The translations under genes and the position numbers were made by a program. Below are positions 1 through 10,531 of a stretch of DNA of 64,000 bases, piece by piece. The stretch comes from Pseudomonas wadenswilerensis (GTDB lineage: Bacteria; Pseudomonadota; Gammaproteobacteria; Pseudomonadales; Pseudomonadaceae), in NCBI RefSeq assembly GCF_900497695.1, contig NZ_UIDD01000006.1:310001-374000 (forward strand). Reading direction: 5' to 3'. A model generated the notes under the pieces. It was not told where the DNA came from and ran no database searches. It was given only the letters and a program-made list of their open reading frames with translations. The number at the start of each line of letters is the position of its first letter. Position 1 is the first letter of the stretch.

Positions 1-1
1 G

Positions 2-1018
2 GTGGTGGCCTATGCGATTGCCGGCACCATCCGCTTCGACATCGAGAAGGACGTGCTGGGCGTGGTCGATGGCAAGGAAATCCGCCTGAAAGACATCTGG
101 CCAAGCGACGAAGAGATCGACGCGGTGGTCAAGGCGGCGGTCAAGCCCGAGCAGTTCCGCCAGGTGTACATCCCGATGTTCGCCGTGCAGGAAGACACCG
201 GACCCAAGGTCACCCCGCTGTACGACTGGCGCCCGATGAGCACCTACATCCGCCGCCCGCCGTACTGGGAAGGCGCCCTGGCCGGCGAGCGCACGCTCAA
301 GGGCATGCGCCCGCTGGCGGTGCTGCCGGACAACATCACCACCGACCACCTGTCGCCGTCCAACGCCATCATGCTCGACAGTGCGGCCGGTGAGTACCTG
401 GCGAAAATGGGCCTGCCGGAGGAGGACTTCAACTCCTACGCGACCCACCGTGGCGACCACCTGACCGCGCAACGCGCAACCTTCGCCAACCCCAAACTGT
501 TCAACGAAATGGTCCAGGAAGGCGGCAAGGTCAAGCAGGGTTCGCTGGCGCGCATCGAGCCGGAAGGCAAGGTCACCCGTATGTGGGAAGCGATCGAAAC
601 CTACATGCAGCGCAAGCAGCCGCTGATCATCGTTGCCGGTGCCGACTACGGCCAGGGCTCGTCCCGTGACTGGGCGGCCAAGGGCGTGCGCCTGGCCGGT
701 GTCGAGGCCATCGTCGCCGAAGGCTTCGAGCGAATCCACCGCACCAACCTGGTGGGCATGGGCGTGTTGCCGCTGGAGTTCAAGCCGGGCGTCAACCGCA
801 AGACCCTGGGCATCGACGGCACCGAAACCTTCGACGTGCTCGGCCAGCGCACCCCGCGGGCGACCCTGACCCTGGTTGTCACCCGGGCCAACGGCGAACG
901 TGTCGAAGTGCCGGTGACCTGCCGCCTGGATACCGCCGAAGAAGTGTCGATCTACGAAGCCGGCGGGGTGCTGCAGCGCTTTGCCCAGGACTTCCTCGAA
1001 TCGGCGGTAGCGGTTTGA
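2..1018 (+). CDS. acnD: AcnD, Fe/S-dependent 2-methylisocitrate dehydratase (C-terminal part)
   Basis: The gene enters from outside the window; only its last 338 residues are visible, against roughly 860 for the family. What is seen is the aconitase swivel domain: DNITTDHLSPSNAI near residue 111 of the fragment and the loop GADYGQGSSRDWAAKG near 215. AcnD dehydrates 2-methylcitrate in the propionate-degrading methylcitrate cycle and works together with PrpF. The assignment as AcnD rather than AcnA rests mainly on prpF and prpD following on the same strand. The iron-sulfur cysteines lie upstream of the window. Confidence 0.9.
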   Translation: MVAYAIAGTIRFDIEKDVLGVVDGKEIRLKDIWPSDEEIDAVVKAAVKPEQFRQVYIPMFAVQEDTGPKVTPLYDWRPMSTYIRRPPYWEGALAGERTLKGMRPLAVLPDNITTDHLSPSNAIMLDSAAGEYLAKMGLPEEDFNSYATHRGDHLTAQRATFANPKLFNEMVQEGGKVKQGSLARIEPEGKVTRMWEAIETYMQRKQPLIIVAGADYGQGSSRDWAAKGVRLAGVEAIVAEGFERIHRTNLVGMGVLPLEFKPGVNRKTLGIDGTETFDVLGQRTPRATLTLVVTRANGERVEVPVTCRLDTAEEVSIYEAGGVLQRFAQDFLESAVAV

Positions 1019-1043
1019 TGGGTTGAGGTACAGGCAACTTGCC

Positions 1044-1133
1044 CTCTGTGGGAGCTGGCTTGCCAGCGATGCCGGCACCGCGCAGTGCATAGACCGCGTC
1101 GATGCCATCGCCGGCAAGCCGGCTCCCACAGGG
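1044..1133. repeat. Inverted pair of REP palindromes
   Basis: Two REP units face each other: ctgtgggagctggcttgcca and, after a 30-base spacer, gccggcaagccggctcccac. They sit between acnD and prpF, so the polycistronic transcript would carry a large stem-loop here. The same unit recurs through the window. Confidence 0.9.
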
Positions 1134-1181
1134 AAGGTGAATAGCCTGAAGATTGCTGAACGACAACAGGACAAGACCCCC

Positions 1182-2372
1182 ATGGCTCACGTACCCCAGA
1201 TCAAAATCCCCGCCACCTACATCCGTGGCGGCACCAGCAAGGGCGTTTTCTTCCGCCTCGACGACCTGCCGGAAAGCGCGCAGATCCCGGGCCCGGCCCG
1301 CGACGCGCTGCTGCTGCGGGTGATCGGCAGCCCCGACCCCTACGGCAAGCAGATCGACGGCATGGGCGGCGCAACGTCCAGCACCAGCAAAACCGTGATC
1401 CTTTCGCGCAGCATCAAGCCCGAGCACGATGTCGACTACCTGTTCGGCCAGGTCTCGATCGACACCGCGTTCGTCGACTGGAGCGGCAACTGCGGCAACC
1501 TCTCGGCAGCCGTCGGCTCGTTCGCCATCAGCGCCGGCCTGGTCGACAGCGGCCGCATCCCGCACAACGGCATGGCCGTGGTGCGCATCTGGCAGGCCAA
1601 TATCGGCAAGACCATCATTGCCCATGTGCCGATCACCAATGGCGAAGTCCAGGAAACCGGCGACTTCGAACTGGACGGCGTAACCTTTCCGGCCGCCGAG
1701 GTGCAGCTCGAGTTCATGGACCCGGCCGCCGATGAAGACGGCGAGGGCGGCTCGATGTTCCCCACCGGCAACCTGGTCGACGACCTGGTGGTACCCGGTG
1801 TCGGCACGCTGAAGGCCACGCTGATCAATGCCGGCATTCCGACCATCTTCATCCAGGCCGAAGCCATCGGTTACACCGGCACCGAGCTGCAGGACGCGAT
1901 CAACAGCGACCCGCAAGCCCTGGTCCGTTTCGAGACCATCCGTGCCTATGGCGCGGTGCGCATGGGCCTGATCGAGCATGTCGACGAAGCCGCCAAGCGC
2001 CAGCACACACCGAAAGTCGCCTTTGTCGCGCCACCGGAGGCCTATCAGTCATCCAGCGGTAAAGCCGTGGCCGCCAGCGACGTTGATCTATTGGTAAGGG
2101 CGCTGTCCATGGGCAAGTTGCACCACGCCATGATGGGCACTGCCGCCGTGGCCATCGGTACTGCCGCGGCAGTGCCTGGCACCCTGGTCAACCTCGCCGC
2201 CGGTGGTGGCGAGCGCACGGCCGTACGTTTCGGTCACCCGTCGGGCACCCTGCGCGTTGGCGCCGAAGCCCGGCAGGTGAACGGTGAGTGGACTGTCACC
2301 AAAGCAATCATGAGCCGTAGCGCTCGCGTACTGATGGAGGGCTGGGTACGGGTACCCGGTGATGCCTTCTAA
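1182..2372 (+). CDS. prpF: PrpF, 2-methylaconitate cis-trans isomerase
   Basis: A 396-residue protein of the PrpF/DUF453 isomerase family, which has a diaminopimelate-epimerase-like fold. It isomerises the 2-methylaconitate made by AcnD so that aconitase can hydrate it to 2-methylisocitrate. Family marks are GGTSKGVFFR (16-25), PDPYGKQIDGMGG (51-63) and the cysteine loop SGNCGN (101-106). The frame is open from 1023, but that stretch translates the REP pair; the ATG at 1182 gives the usual N-terminus. It is flanked by acnD and prpD on the same strand, as expected for a prp operon. Confidence 0.95.
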   Translation: MAHVPQIKIPATYIRGGTSKGVFFRLDDLPESAQIPGPARDALLLRVIGSPDPYGKQIDGMGGATSSTSKTVILSRSIKPEHDVDYLFGQVSIDTAFVDWSGNCGNLSAAVGSFAISAGLVDSGRIPHNGMAVVRIWQANIGKTIIAHVPITNGEVQETGDFELDGVTFPAAEVQLEFMDPAADEDGEGGSMFPTGNLVDDLVVPGVGTLKATLINAGIPTIFIQAEAIGYTGTELQDAINSDPQALVRFETIRAYGAVRMGLIEHVDEAAKRQHTPKVAFVAPPEAYQSSSGKAVAASDVDLLVRALSMGKLHHAMMGTAAVAIGTAAAVPGTLVNLAAGGGERTAVRFGHPSGTLRVGAEARQVNGEWTVTKAIMSRSARVLMEGWVRVPGDAF

Positions 2373-2423
2373 CCAGTAGCGGCGCTTGGCTCCCTGTTAC
2401 CTACGTCAACAGAGAGATGTGAA

Positions 2424-3908
2424 ATGAGTGCCAACGTTGATATGAACAACCGCCCCGATTATGACCGGGTGCTGCAGGACATCGCTGATTACGTCCTGGG
2501 CTTCAAGGCCGAATCGCCGGAGGCGCTGGACACGGCGCGCAACTGCCTGATGGATACCCTGGGCTGCGGCCTGCTGGCGTTGCGCTTCCCCGAATGTACC
2601 AAGCACCTGGGGCCACTGGTGGAAGGGACCGTGGTGCCGTTCGGCGCGCGGGTGCCGGGTACCAGCTACCGCCTGGACCCGGTCAAGGCCGCTTGGGACA
2701 TCGGTTGTATCGTCCGTTGGCTCGACTACAACGACACCTGGCTGGCCGCCGAGTGGGGGCATCCCTCGGACAACCTCGGCGGCATCCTGGCCGTGGCCGA
2801 TCACCTCTCGCAAAAACGTGTGGCCAATGGCGAAGCGCCCTTGAGCATGCGCGTGGTGCTTGAGGCGATGATCATGGCCCACGAGATCCAGGGTGTGATT
2901 GCCCTGGAAAACTCCTTCAACCGCGTCGGGCTGGACCATGTGCTGCTGGTCAAGGTCGCCTCGACGGCCGTGTGCGCCAAGCTCATGGGCGCCAATCGCG
3001 AACAGCTGCTGGCGGCACTTTCCCATGCCTTCGTTGATGGCCAGGCGCTGCGTACTTATCGCCATGCGCCGAATGCCGGCTCGCGCAAGTCCTGGGCGGC
3101 GGGCGATGCTTCCAGCCGTGGCGTGCGCCTGGCCGATATCGCCCTGCGTGGCGAGATGGGTATTCCCGGGGTGCTGAGCGCGCCGCAGTGGGGCTTTTAT
3201 GATGTGCTGTTCAGTCATGCCAACAAGGACCTGGCGCTCAAGCCTGAAGACAAGCGCGCCTTCAGCCTGACGCAGAAATACGCCAGCTACGTGATGGAAA
3301 ACGTGCTGTTCAAGATCAGCTTCCCTGCCGAATTCCATGCCCAGACCGCCTGTGAGGCGGCGGTGATTCTGCACCCGCAGGTGCGCAACCGCCTGCATGA
3401 AATCGAGCGTATTGTCATTACCACCCATGAATCGGCGATCCGCATCATCTCCAAGGTCGGCACCCTGGCCAATGCCGCCGACCGCGATCACTGCCTCCAG
3501 TACATGACCGCCGTGCCGCTGATTTTCGGCAACCTGGTGGCCGAACAATACGAAGATGATTTCCATGCCGCGCACCCGATCATCGACCGCCTGCGCGAGA
3601 AGATGGAGATCGTCGAAGAGCCGCGTTATACCCGTGAATACCTGGAGGCCGACAAGCGTTCGATCGCCAATGCCGTGCAGGTGTTTTTCAATGACGGTTC
3701 GAGCACCGAGCAGGTGGTGGTGGAGTACCCGATTGGCCATCGTCGCCGTCGGGCCGAGGGGATCCCATTGCTGGAAGAGAAGTTCAAGGCCAACCTAGCG
3801 ACGCGTTTTACCGGGCAGCGCAGCGCCGAGATCTTTGCCTTGTGCAAAGACCAGGCGGCGCTTGAGGCGACGGCGGTGCAGCGGTTTGTGGATTTGTTCG
3901 TGATCTGA
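2424..3908 (+). CDS. prpD: PrpD, 2-methylcitrate dehydratase
   Basis: A 494-residue MmgE/PrpD-family enzyme, full length for the family. It dehydrates 2-methylcitrate without an iron-sulfur cluster. The conserved segment [20 protein letters not shown] lies at 101-120, and [18 protein letters not shown] follows near 215. AcnD plus PrpF can do the same overall step, so the operon carries two routes, as in many pseudomonads. It lies 51 bases after prpF. Its 3' flank is a REP split by the IS110 element, so the IS has not damaged the coding sequence. Confidence 0.95.
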   Translation: MSANVDMNNRPDYDRVLQDIADYVLGFKAESPEALDTARNCLMDTLGCGLLALRFPECTKHLGPLVEGTVVPFGARVPGTSYRLDPVKAAWDIGCIVRWLDYNDTWLAAEWGHPSDNLGGILAVADHLSQKRVANGEAPLSMRVVLEAMIMAHEIQGVIALENSFNRVGLDHVLLVKVASTAVCAKLMGANREQLLAALSHAFVDGQALRTYRHAPNAGSRKSWAAGDASSRGVRLADIALRGEMGIPGVLSAPQWGFYDVLFSHANKDLALKPEDKRAFSLTQKYASYVMENVLFKISFPAEFHAQTACEAAVILHPQVRNRLHEIERIVITTHESAIRIISKVGTLANAADRDHCLQYMTAVPLIFGNLVAEQYEDDFHAAHPIIDRLREKMEIVEEPRYTREYLEADKRSIANAVQVFFNDGSSTEQVVVEYPIGHRRRRAEGIPLLEEKFKANLATRFTGQRSAEIFALCKDQAALEATAVQRFVDLFVI

Positions 3909-3909
3909 A

Positions 3910-3935
3910 GGGCCTCATCGCCGGCAACGCCGGCT
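3910..3935. repeat. Left half of the REP split by the IS110 element
   Basis: The sequence ends ...atcgccggcaacgccggct. A complete REP continues with cccacag, and exactly that is found at 5086 on the far side of the IS. Joining 3935 to 5086 restores a normal REP like the one ending at 1133. The shared dinucleotide CT (3934-3935 and 5084-5085) is the presumed recombination core. Confidence 0.85.
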
Positions 3936-3964
3936 TGTGTCTTGAGGTAGGAATAGAATCAGAA

Positions 3965-4110
3965 GTGAGAGCGGTGAATGGCAAGCTGTACGCCGGTAGT
4001 GCTTAAAGCACGTGTGGGAGCAAAGCTGCCATTCACCTCTCCACTCTGGCCCGAGCCCGAACAGTTGATTGAGCGCCTCTCGAATCACAAGCGTGGGCCA
4101 AGCCAGAGCG
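3965..4110 (+). ncRNA. IS110 bridge RNA with target- and donor-binding loops
   Basis: Two consecutive stem-loops are visible. In the first, 3973-3987 pairs with 4024-4037 with one bulge. Its loop holds ACGCCGG (3990-3996), identical to the left target 3927-3933, and TGTGGGAG (4013-4020), complementary to the right target 5084-5091; the small hairpin 3999-4011 separates them. In the second, 4044-4050 pairs with 4102-4108. Its loop holds ACAGTTG (4061-4067), identical to the element's right end 5077-5083, and CACAAG (4086-4091), complementary to CTTGTG at 3934-3939. This is the guide layout known for IS621 bridge RNA. The exact 5' and 3' ends are inferred. Confidence 0.85.
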
Positions 4111-4129
4111 CTCTCACAACTGAGTGTAA

Positions 4130-5071
<942 letters not shown>

Positions 5072-5083
5072 TCAAGACAGTTG

Positions 5084-5141
5084 CTCCCACAGTGGTCCTG
5101 TGTAGACATTCCCTGTGGGAGCTGGCCTTGCCAGCGATGGC
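5084..5141. repeat. Right half of the split REP and its inverted partner
   Basis: ctcccacag at 5084 completes the REP begun at 3910. An inverted unit, cctgtgggagctggccttgc and onward, follows at 5112-5141. Before insertion this was an ordinary REP pair between prpD and acnB. Confidence 0.85.
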
Positions 5142-5161
5142 CTGCAAAGCAGGCCCAATAA

Positions 5162-5192
5162 AAAACCCCGCCAATTGGCGGGGCTTTTTTTC
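5162..5192 (-). terminator. Rho-independent terminator after acnB
   Basis: GCCCCGCC and GGCGGGGC, separated by aatt, form a perfect stem, with A-runs on the left and eight T on the right. It lies 14 bases past the acnB stop codon. The flanking A and T runs mean it could also stop transcripts leaving the IS on the plus strand. Confidence 0.9.
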
Positions 5193-5205
5193 ACGCTAAG
5201 TCAGC

Positions 5206-7815
5206 TTACGCTTGAACAACCGGGATCTTGGCGTTCGCAGCCGCTTCACGGAACTCGGCGATCTGGTCGAAGCTCAGGTAGCGGTAAACGTCGGCAGCCA
5301 TGCTGTCGATGTTCTTCGCGTACTCCATGTACTCTTCGACGGTTGGCAGCTTGCCCAGGATCGAGGCAACAGCGGCCAGCTCGGCAGACGCCAGGTAGAC
5401 GTTGGCACCATCACCCAGACGGTTCGGGAAGTTACGGGTCGAAGTCGACACAACGGTCGAGTTCGCTGCAACACGTGCCTGGTTACCCATGCACAGCGAG
5501 CAGCCCGGCATTTCCATGCGCGCGCCAGCCTTGCCGTAGATGCCGTAGTAGCCTTCTTCGGTCAGCTGGTGAGCGTCCATCTTGGTTGGCGGCGACAGCC
5601 ACAGACGGGTCGGGATCGAGCCTTTGACCTTGTCCAGCAGCTTGCCGGCAGCGCGGAAGTGACCAATGTTGGTCATGCACGAACCGATGAACACTTCGTC
5701 GATCTTCTCGCCCTGTACGGAGGAGAGCAGACGGGCGTCGTCCGGGTCGTTCGGGGCGCAGAGCACAGGCTCTTTGACGTCGGCCAGGTCGATCTCGATG
5801 ATCTCGGCGTATTCGGCGTCCTTGTCGGCAGCCAGCAGCTGCGGGTTGGCCAGCCAGGCTTCCATCGCTTGGGCGCGACGTTCCATGGTGCGGGCATCGC
5901 CGTAGCCTTCGCTGATCATCCAGCGCAGCAGGGTGATGTTCGACTTCAGGTACTCGGCAACGGCTTTTTCTGGCAGCTTGATGGTGCAACCGGCAGCCGA
6001 ACGTTCAGCCGAGGCGTCGGACAGTTCGAACGCTTGCTCGACGGTCAGCTCGTCCAGGCCTTCGATTTCCAGGATGCGGCCGGAGAAGGCGTTGATCTTG
6101 CCTTTCTTCTCGACGGTCAGCAGGCCTTTCTGGATGCCGTAGTAAGGGATGGCGTGGACCAGGTCACGCAGGGTGATGCCGGGTTGCAGTTTGCCCTTGA
6201 AGCGCACCAGTACCGACTCCGGCATGTCCAGCGGCATGACGCCGGTGGCAGCGGCGAAGGCGACCAGGCCGGAACCGGCCGGGAACGAGATGCCGATCGG
6301 GAAGCGGGTGTGCGAGTCACCACCGGTACCGACGGTGTCCGGCAGCAGCATCCGGTTCAGCCAGCTGTGGATGATGCCGTCGCCTGGACGCAGGGACACG
6401 CCGCCACGGGTGCGGATGAAATCCGGCAGGGTGTGGTGGGTGGTGACGTCGATCGGCTTTGGATAGGCCGCGGTGTGGCAGAACGACTGCATGACCAGGT
6501 CGGCGGAGAAGCCCAGGCACGCCAGGTCTTTCAGCTCGTCGCGGGTCATCGGGCCAGTGGTGTCCTGGGAGCCGACGGTGGTCATCTTCGGTTCGCAGTA
6601 GGTGCCTGGACGCACGCCTTTGCCTTCCGGCAGGCCGCAGGCTTTACCGACCATCTTCTGTGCCAGGGTGTAGCCCTTGCCGGTGTCGACAGGTGCTTCA
6701 GGCAGCTTGAACAGGTCGGTTGGGCCCAGGCCCAGCTCGGCACGGGCTTTCTCGGTCAGGCCACGGCCGACGATCAGCGGGATACGGCCGCCAGCGCGGA
6801 CTTCGTCGAGCAGCACCGGGGTCTTCAGTTCGAAGGTGGTGATGACGTCTTCGGTGCCGTGCTTGCAGACTTTGCCGGCGTGCGGGTAGACGTCGATGAC
6901 GTCGCCCATGTTCAGGTTCGACACGTCGAACTCGATCGGCAGGGCGCCGGCGTCTTCCATGGTGTTGTAGAAGATCGGGGCGATTTTCGAGCCGAAGCAG
7001 AAGCCGCCAGCACGCTTGTTCGGTACGTACGGGATGTCGTCGCCGAAGAACCACAGTACCGAGTTGGTCGCGGACTTACGCGAAGAACCGGTACCGACCA
7101 CGTCACCGACGTAGGCAACCGGGAAGCCCTTGGCTTTGACTTCTTCGATCTGCTTGAGCGGGCCGATGGCGCCTTGTTGCTCAGGCACGATGCCGTCACG
7201 GGCCATTTTCAGCATGGCCAGGGCGTGCAGCGGGATGTCAGGGCGCGACCAGGCGTCCGGGGCAGGGGACAGGTCGTCGGTGTTGGTTTCGCCAGGGACC
7301 TTGAACACGGTCAGGCTGTACTTGTCAGCGATGGCTGGCTTGCTGGTGAACCACTCACCGGCGGCCCAGGAATCCAGCACGGCCTTGGCGTGGGCATTGC
7401 CCGCCTTGGCTTTTTCGGCGACGTCGTGGAACGCATCGAACATCAGCAGGGTGTGCTTGAGCTGTTCGGCGGCGACAGGGGCCAGTTCGGCGTTGTCCAG
7501 CAGCTCGACCATGGTGGCGATGTTGTAGCCGCCCTGCATGGTGCCCAGCAGCTCAACGGCGCGCTTCTTGTCGATCAGCGGGGAGTTGGCTTCGCCTTTG
7601 GCGACGGCGGAAAGGAAACCGGCCTTGACGTAGGCGGCTTCGTCCACTCCTGGTGGAACGCGGTTGGTGATCAGGTCGACGAGGACTGCTTCTTCGCCAG
7701 CAGGGGGATTCTTCAGCAGCTCGACCAGGCCTGCGGTTTGTTCGGCGTTAAGCGGCTGGGGCACGATACCCTGGGCGGCACGCTCTTCGATGTGTTTGCG
7801 GTAGGCTTCAAGCAC
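5206..7815 (-). CDS. acnB: AcnB, bifunctional aconitate hydratase 2 / 2-methylisocitrate dehydratase
   Basis: An 869-residue AcnB-type aconitase of the TCA cycle, which also serves the methylcitrate cycle. The iron-sulfur cysteines are recognisable in [21 protein letters not shown] and [11 protein letters not shown]. The N-terminal HEAT-like domain begins [15 protein letters not shown]. An ATG further upstream (7863) is in frame, but the GTG at 7815 gives the family N-terminus and has gaggg about 10 bases before it. It is followed by its own terminator. The long open frame on the opposite strand is a codon-bias shadow. Confidence 0.96.
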   Translation of the reverse strand: MLEAYRKHIEERAAQGIVPQPLNAEQTAGLVELLKNPPAGEEAVLVDLITNRVPPGVDEAAYVKAGFLSAVAKGEANSPLIDKKRAVELLGTMQGGYNIATMVELLDNAELAPVAAEQLKHTLLMFDAFHDVAEKAKAGNAHAKAVLDSWAAGEWFTSKPAIADKYSLTVFKVPGETNTDDLSPAPDAWSRPDIPLHALAMLKMARDGIVPEQQGAIGPLKQIEEVKAKGFPVAYVGDVVGTGSSRKSATNSVLWFFGDDIPYVPNKRAGGFCFGSKIAPIFYNTMEDAGALPIEFDVSNLNMGDVIDVYPHAGKVCKHGTEDVITTFELKTPVLLDEVRAGGRIPLIVGRGLTEKARAELGLGPTDLFKLPEAPVDTGKGYTLAQKMVGKACGLPEGKGVRPGTYCEPKMTTVGSQDTTGPMTRDELKDLACLGFSADLVMQSFCHTAAYPKPIDVTTHHTLPDFIRTRGGVSLRPGDGIIHSWLNRMLLPDTVGTGGDSHTRFPIGISFPAGSGLVAFAAATGVMPLDMPESVLVRFKGKLQPGITLRDLVHAIPYYGIQKGLLTVEKKGKINAFSGRILEIEGLDELTVEQAFELSDASAERSAAGCTIKLPEKAVAEYLKSNITLLRWMISEGYGDARTMERRAQAMEAWLANPQLLAADKDAEYAEIIEIDLADVKEPVLCAPNDPDDARLLSSVQGEKIDEVFIGSCMTNIGHFRAAGKLLDKVKGSIPTRLWLSPPTKMDAHQLTEEGYYGIYGKAGARMEMPGCSLCMGNQARVAANSTVVSTSTRNFPNRLGDGANVYLASAELAAVASILGKLPTVEEYMEYAKNIDSMAADVYRYLSFDQIAEFREAAANAKIPVVQA

Positions 7816-8221
7816 AGTTATTACCCTCATCAGTGGTCCCAAATGGGTGTCCGGGACGCTCATCCAGAAATTCCGGCACCCGTGCGCAATACGGCTTCTT
7901 GGGCCGCGTAGCCAGGGTTGCAGGAAATCCTTACAGAAGCTGCTTTCAAAGTTTTACGCCTGTAGAATGGAGGCTGATGAGGGCTGGCGCGGGACATGCG
8001 CTTGACGAATATCCCGGGCCAACGCCGTTCTACCGGATGAACTGTGCTCGTGACGCTTTGAAAACAGCTTCTAACGGACATTGCTGCCTTAAAAAGGCCG
8101 GGTGATTCTACGGTAAAAAGTCGATAAAGGTAAGGCGCGCTGGATGACTTTAGCGGGTGACCCTCGTTAGACAAAGGGCTAACATGGCAGCCTGTTCCAC
8201 CGCCAAACTGTCGATTTTTTC
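7816..8221. other. Intergenic region between acnB and the DUF1289 gene
   Basis: About 400 bases separate two divergent genes and must hold both promoters and an acnB leader. I see no convincing coding frame, no clear -35/-10 pair and no known riboswitch. Short open frames on both strands lack ribosome sites and family features. Confidence 0.5.
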
Positions 8222-8689
8222 ATGTCCAATCATTCAATTAAAACGCCTTGTGTCGGCCTCTGCTCCACGGTTTACGGGGACTTGGTGTGCCGTGGCTGCA
8301 AGCGTTTTCACCATGAAGTGATCAACTGGAACGGCTACAACGAAGACGAAAAGCGTGCGGTGTGGCTGCGCCTGGAGCAATTGCTGGTGCAGGTCATGGT
8401 GGCCAAACTTGAAGTCTTTGATGCCACGCGCCTGCGCGAGCAACTGGAGCTGCGCAAGATCCGCTTCGTGCCGCACCAGTCCGAATATTGCTGGGCGTAT
8501 CAACTGATTGCCCGCGGGGCGCGGGTGATCCGTGAGCTGGAGGCTTACGGCATGGTGTTGTTGCCGGAGTTTCGTGACTGGGAACTGCCCGAGTTGCGCG
8601 ATGCCATTGATCGGGAATTCTTCTTGCTGTCGGAAGCCCATTACCAGCGCTATATCGCGCCGGGGTTTCTCAAGGATGCCTTGGGCTAA
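8222..8689 (+). CDS. DUF1289-family protein
   Basis: A 155-residue protein starting with the DUF1289 signature PCVGLCSTVYGDLVCRGCKR at about 9-28, with four cysteines arranged C-x3-C-x8-C-x2-C that look able to bind a metal. DUF1289 proteins are often only 60-80 residues; here an extra ~120-residue predominantly helical part follows, as in other Pseudomonas homologues. Function is unknown. It is transcribed alone, with a REP pair after it, convergent with the stress protein gene. Confidence 0.8.
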   Translation: MSNHSIKTPCVGLCSTVYGDLVCRGCKRFHHEVINWNGYNEDEKRAVWLRLEQLLVQVMVAKLEVFDATRLREQLELRKIRFVPHQSEYCWAYQLIARGARVIRELEAYGMVLLPEFRDWELPELRDAIDREFFLLSEAHYQRYIAPGFLKDALG

Positions 8690-8710
8690 AAGCCGGGGCT
8701 GCTTTGCAGC

Positions 8711-8785
8711 CCATCGCTGGCAAGCCAGCTCCCACAAGATCAGTGCATGCAGTCCCTGTGGGAGCTGGCTTGCCAGCGATGAGGC
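8711..8785. repeat. Inverted REP pair
   Basis: catcgctggcaagccagctc at 8712 and the facing unit at 8755-8784 lie between two convergent genes. They can form a long hairpin and may serve both 3' ends. Confidence 0.88.
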
Positions 8786-8787
8786 CC

Positions 8788-9651
8788 TCAGCTTCTGGCC
8801 AGTTCCGTCAGGTGCACCTTAACTTCCTCGGTCTTGAGCACCAGCACATCGCACTCCAGCGCATCCAGCACCACCTCGGCGGTGTTGCCGATCAGCGCGC
8901 CGGAAATCCCGGTACGGGCCACGGTACCGATCACCGTCACCACCGCGTCGTACTTGCTCGCCGTATAGGGGATCAGCACATCCGCCGGGCCTTCGGCGAC
9001 ATGCAGGTGCTCATCGCTGATGTCGAACTCGGCCTGGAACGCCGCGCATTCCTCGCGGTACTTGCGTTCGATGGTGTCCTTGAGCTGGTACACCGGGTCT
9101 GCCGCTGACAGCATCGGCGACGGATGGGCGCTGATCACATGCAGCTCGCCCTTGGCCAGGCTGGTAATGGCGTAGCCATGGTCGATGATGCTGGTGTGCA
9201 GCAGGCGATGGGCCTCGTCGTGGTTGCCGACATCCACCGCGGCGAGGATCACTCCGCCAGTCCACGGCCGCTCGGTCTTGACCATCAGCACCGCGCACGG
9301 GCACTGGCGCAGCAGCTTCCAGTCGCTGGGGGTGAGCAGGGCGCGCTTGAGCGGGTTGTCCGGGCGATGTTCCTTGATCACCAGCTCGCAGCCTTCGGCC
9401 TGCTGCACGTCGATGATCGACTCGTGCAGGGAGTCGTGCCAGGCCTGCTCATGGGTCACGTTATCGTAGCCGTCATCATGCAGCTGGCTGGCCAGCAGGC
9501 TGAGCAGCGCGCTGTGGTCCTGTCTCTTGTCGCACATCAGCAGGTGCAGGCGCGCGCCGGTGACCCCGGCGATCAGTTTGGCCCGGGTCAGCGCCCGGCT
9601 GTGCGCGTGTTCGGGATCAAGTACCACCAGGATGCTGCGTACTTCTAGCAT
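8788..9651 (-). CDS. Tandem universal stress protein (UspE-like)
   Basis: A 287-residue protein made of two Usp domains. The first starts RSILVVLDPEHAHSRAL (5-21). The second starts GGVILAAVDVGNHDEAHRLL and ends with the ATP-loop-like VIGTVARTGISGALIGNTAEVVL, which resembles the G-x2-G-x9-G(S/T) motif. Tandem proteins of this kind act in low-oxygen and stationary-phase survival. A perfect ANR/FNR box at a class II position upstream (9719-9732) agrees with anaerobic induction. It is monocistronic and divergent from miaE. Confidence 0.9.
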   Translation of the reverse strand: MLEVRSILVVLDPEHAHSRALTRAKLIAGVTGARLHLLMCDKRQDHSALLSLLASQLHDDGYDNVTHEQAWHDSLHESIIDVQQAEGCELVIKEHRPDNPLKRALLTPSDWKLLRQCPCAVLMVKTERPWTGGVILAAVDVGNHDEAHRLLHTSIIDHGYAITSLAKGELHVISAHPSPMLSAADPVYQLKDTIERKYREECAAFQAEFDISDEHLHVAEGPADVLIPYTASKYDAVVTVIGTVARTGISGALIGNTAEVVLDALECDVLVLKTEEVKVHLTELARS

Positions 9652-9689
9652 GAGCGTGAACTCCCTTCATAAATGGCGGCCAATGCCTG

Positions 9690-9732
9690 ACTATAGTCGG
9701 CGCCAACTGCAATGGGCGTTGATATGTATCAA
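9690..9732 (-). promoter_or_regulatory. ANR/FNR-type promoter of the stress protein gene
   Basis: TTGAT-atgt-ATCAA at 9719-9732 is a perfect FNR/ANR palindrome. On the minus strand a TATAGT -10 lies at 9695-9690, giving a start near 9683 and placing the box centre about 42 bases upstream, which is the class II activator position. The ATG follows about 30 bases later. Confidence 0.8.
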
Positions 9733-9809
9733 GCATAGTTCACTGGTGATCGGCGCTGCTGCCGGTATAATCGCCGGTCTTGCCGTTTGCCCTGCCTGTT
9801 TGTGAGCCT

Positions 9810-10415
9810 ATGTCCCTTATTCCCGAAATCGAAGCCTTCCTTGGTTGCCGTACCCCTGACGCCTGGGTCCAGGCGGCGCTTGCCGACCAGGAGACCCTGC
9901 TGATCGATCACAAGAACTGCGAGTTCAAGGCCGCCAGCACCGCGCTGAGCTTGATGGCCAAGTACAACACGCACCTGGACCTGATCAACATGATGTCGCG
10001 CCTGGCCCGTGAAGAGCTGGTGCACCACGAGCAGGTGCTGCGCCTGATGAAACGGCGCAAGATTGCCCTGCGTCCGTTGTCGGCCGGGCGCTATGCCTCG
10101 GGCCTGCGCCGGGTGGTGCGGACCCATGAGCCGGTGAAACTGGTGGACACCCTGGTCGTCGGTGCCTTTATTGAAGCGCGCAGTTGCGAGCGCTTTGCCG
10201 CACTGGTGCCGCACCTGGACGAAGAGCTGGGCAAGTTCTATCACGGCCTGCTCAACAGCGAGGCGCGGCATTACCAGGGTTACCTGAAGCTCGCCCATCA
10301 GTACGGTGATGCGGCGGATATCGAACGGGTGGTGGAGAAGGTCAGGGCGGTCGAGGCCGAACTGATCAGCAGCCCGGATGAAGAGTTTCGCTTTCACAGT
10401 GGCGTGCCTGCCTGA
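9810..10415 (+). CDS. miaE: MiaE, tRNA 2-methylthio-N6-isopentenyladenosine-37 hydroxylase
   Basis: A 201-residue ferritin-like di-iron oxygenase that hydroxylates ms2i6A-37 in tRNAs reading UNN codons. The metal-binding pattern is visible as REELVHHEQVLRLM (about 69-82), FIEARSCERFAALVPHL (about 119-135) and NSEARHYQGYL (about 148-158). The frame is open from 9780, but the ATG at 9810 gives the family start MSLIPEIEAFLG. It is divergent from the stress protein gene and followed by a REP palindrome. Confidence 0.93.
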   Translation: MSLIPEIEAFLGCRTPDAWVQAALADQETLLIDHKNCEFKAASTALSLMAKYNTHLDLINMMSRLAREELVHHEQVLRLMKRRKIALRPLSAGRYASGLRRVVRTHEPVKLVDTLVVGAFIEARSCERFAALVPHLDEELGKFYHGLLNSEARHYQGYLKLAHQYGDAADIERVVEKVRAVEAELISSPDEEFRFHSGVPA

Positions 10416-10440
10416 TTAATCACTTCTTTTGAATGCCTGA

Positions 10441-10491
10441 TCGCGGGGCAAGCCCGCTCCCACACTGTGGGAGCGGGCTTGCCCCGCGATT
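10441..10491. repeat. REP palindrome pair
   Basis: cgcggggcaagcccgctccc and its near-perfect reverse complement are separated by only a few bases, making a compact hairpin. It is the cgcgggcaagcccgc sequence variant of the REP. Confidence 0.88.
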
Positions 10492-10531
10492 GCCTTCTAT
10501 CGCCAAAATAATAAGCAAGCTAATTAATGCC

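Noticed and set aside
1023..1181. N-terminal extension of PrpF by 53 codons
   Set aside because: The extension is the translation of a REP pair. The ATG at 1182 matches the family start.
5212..7911. A 899-codon plus-strand open frame opposite acnB
   Set aside because: The aconitase on the other strand is full length with all motifs; the antisense product looks like a shadow.
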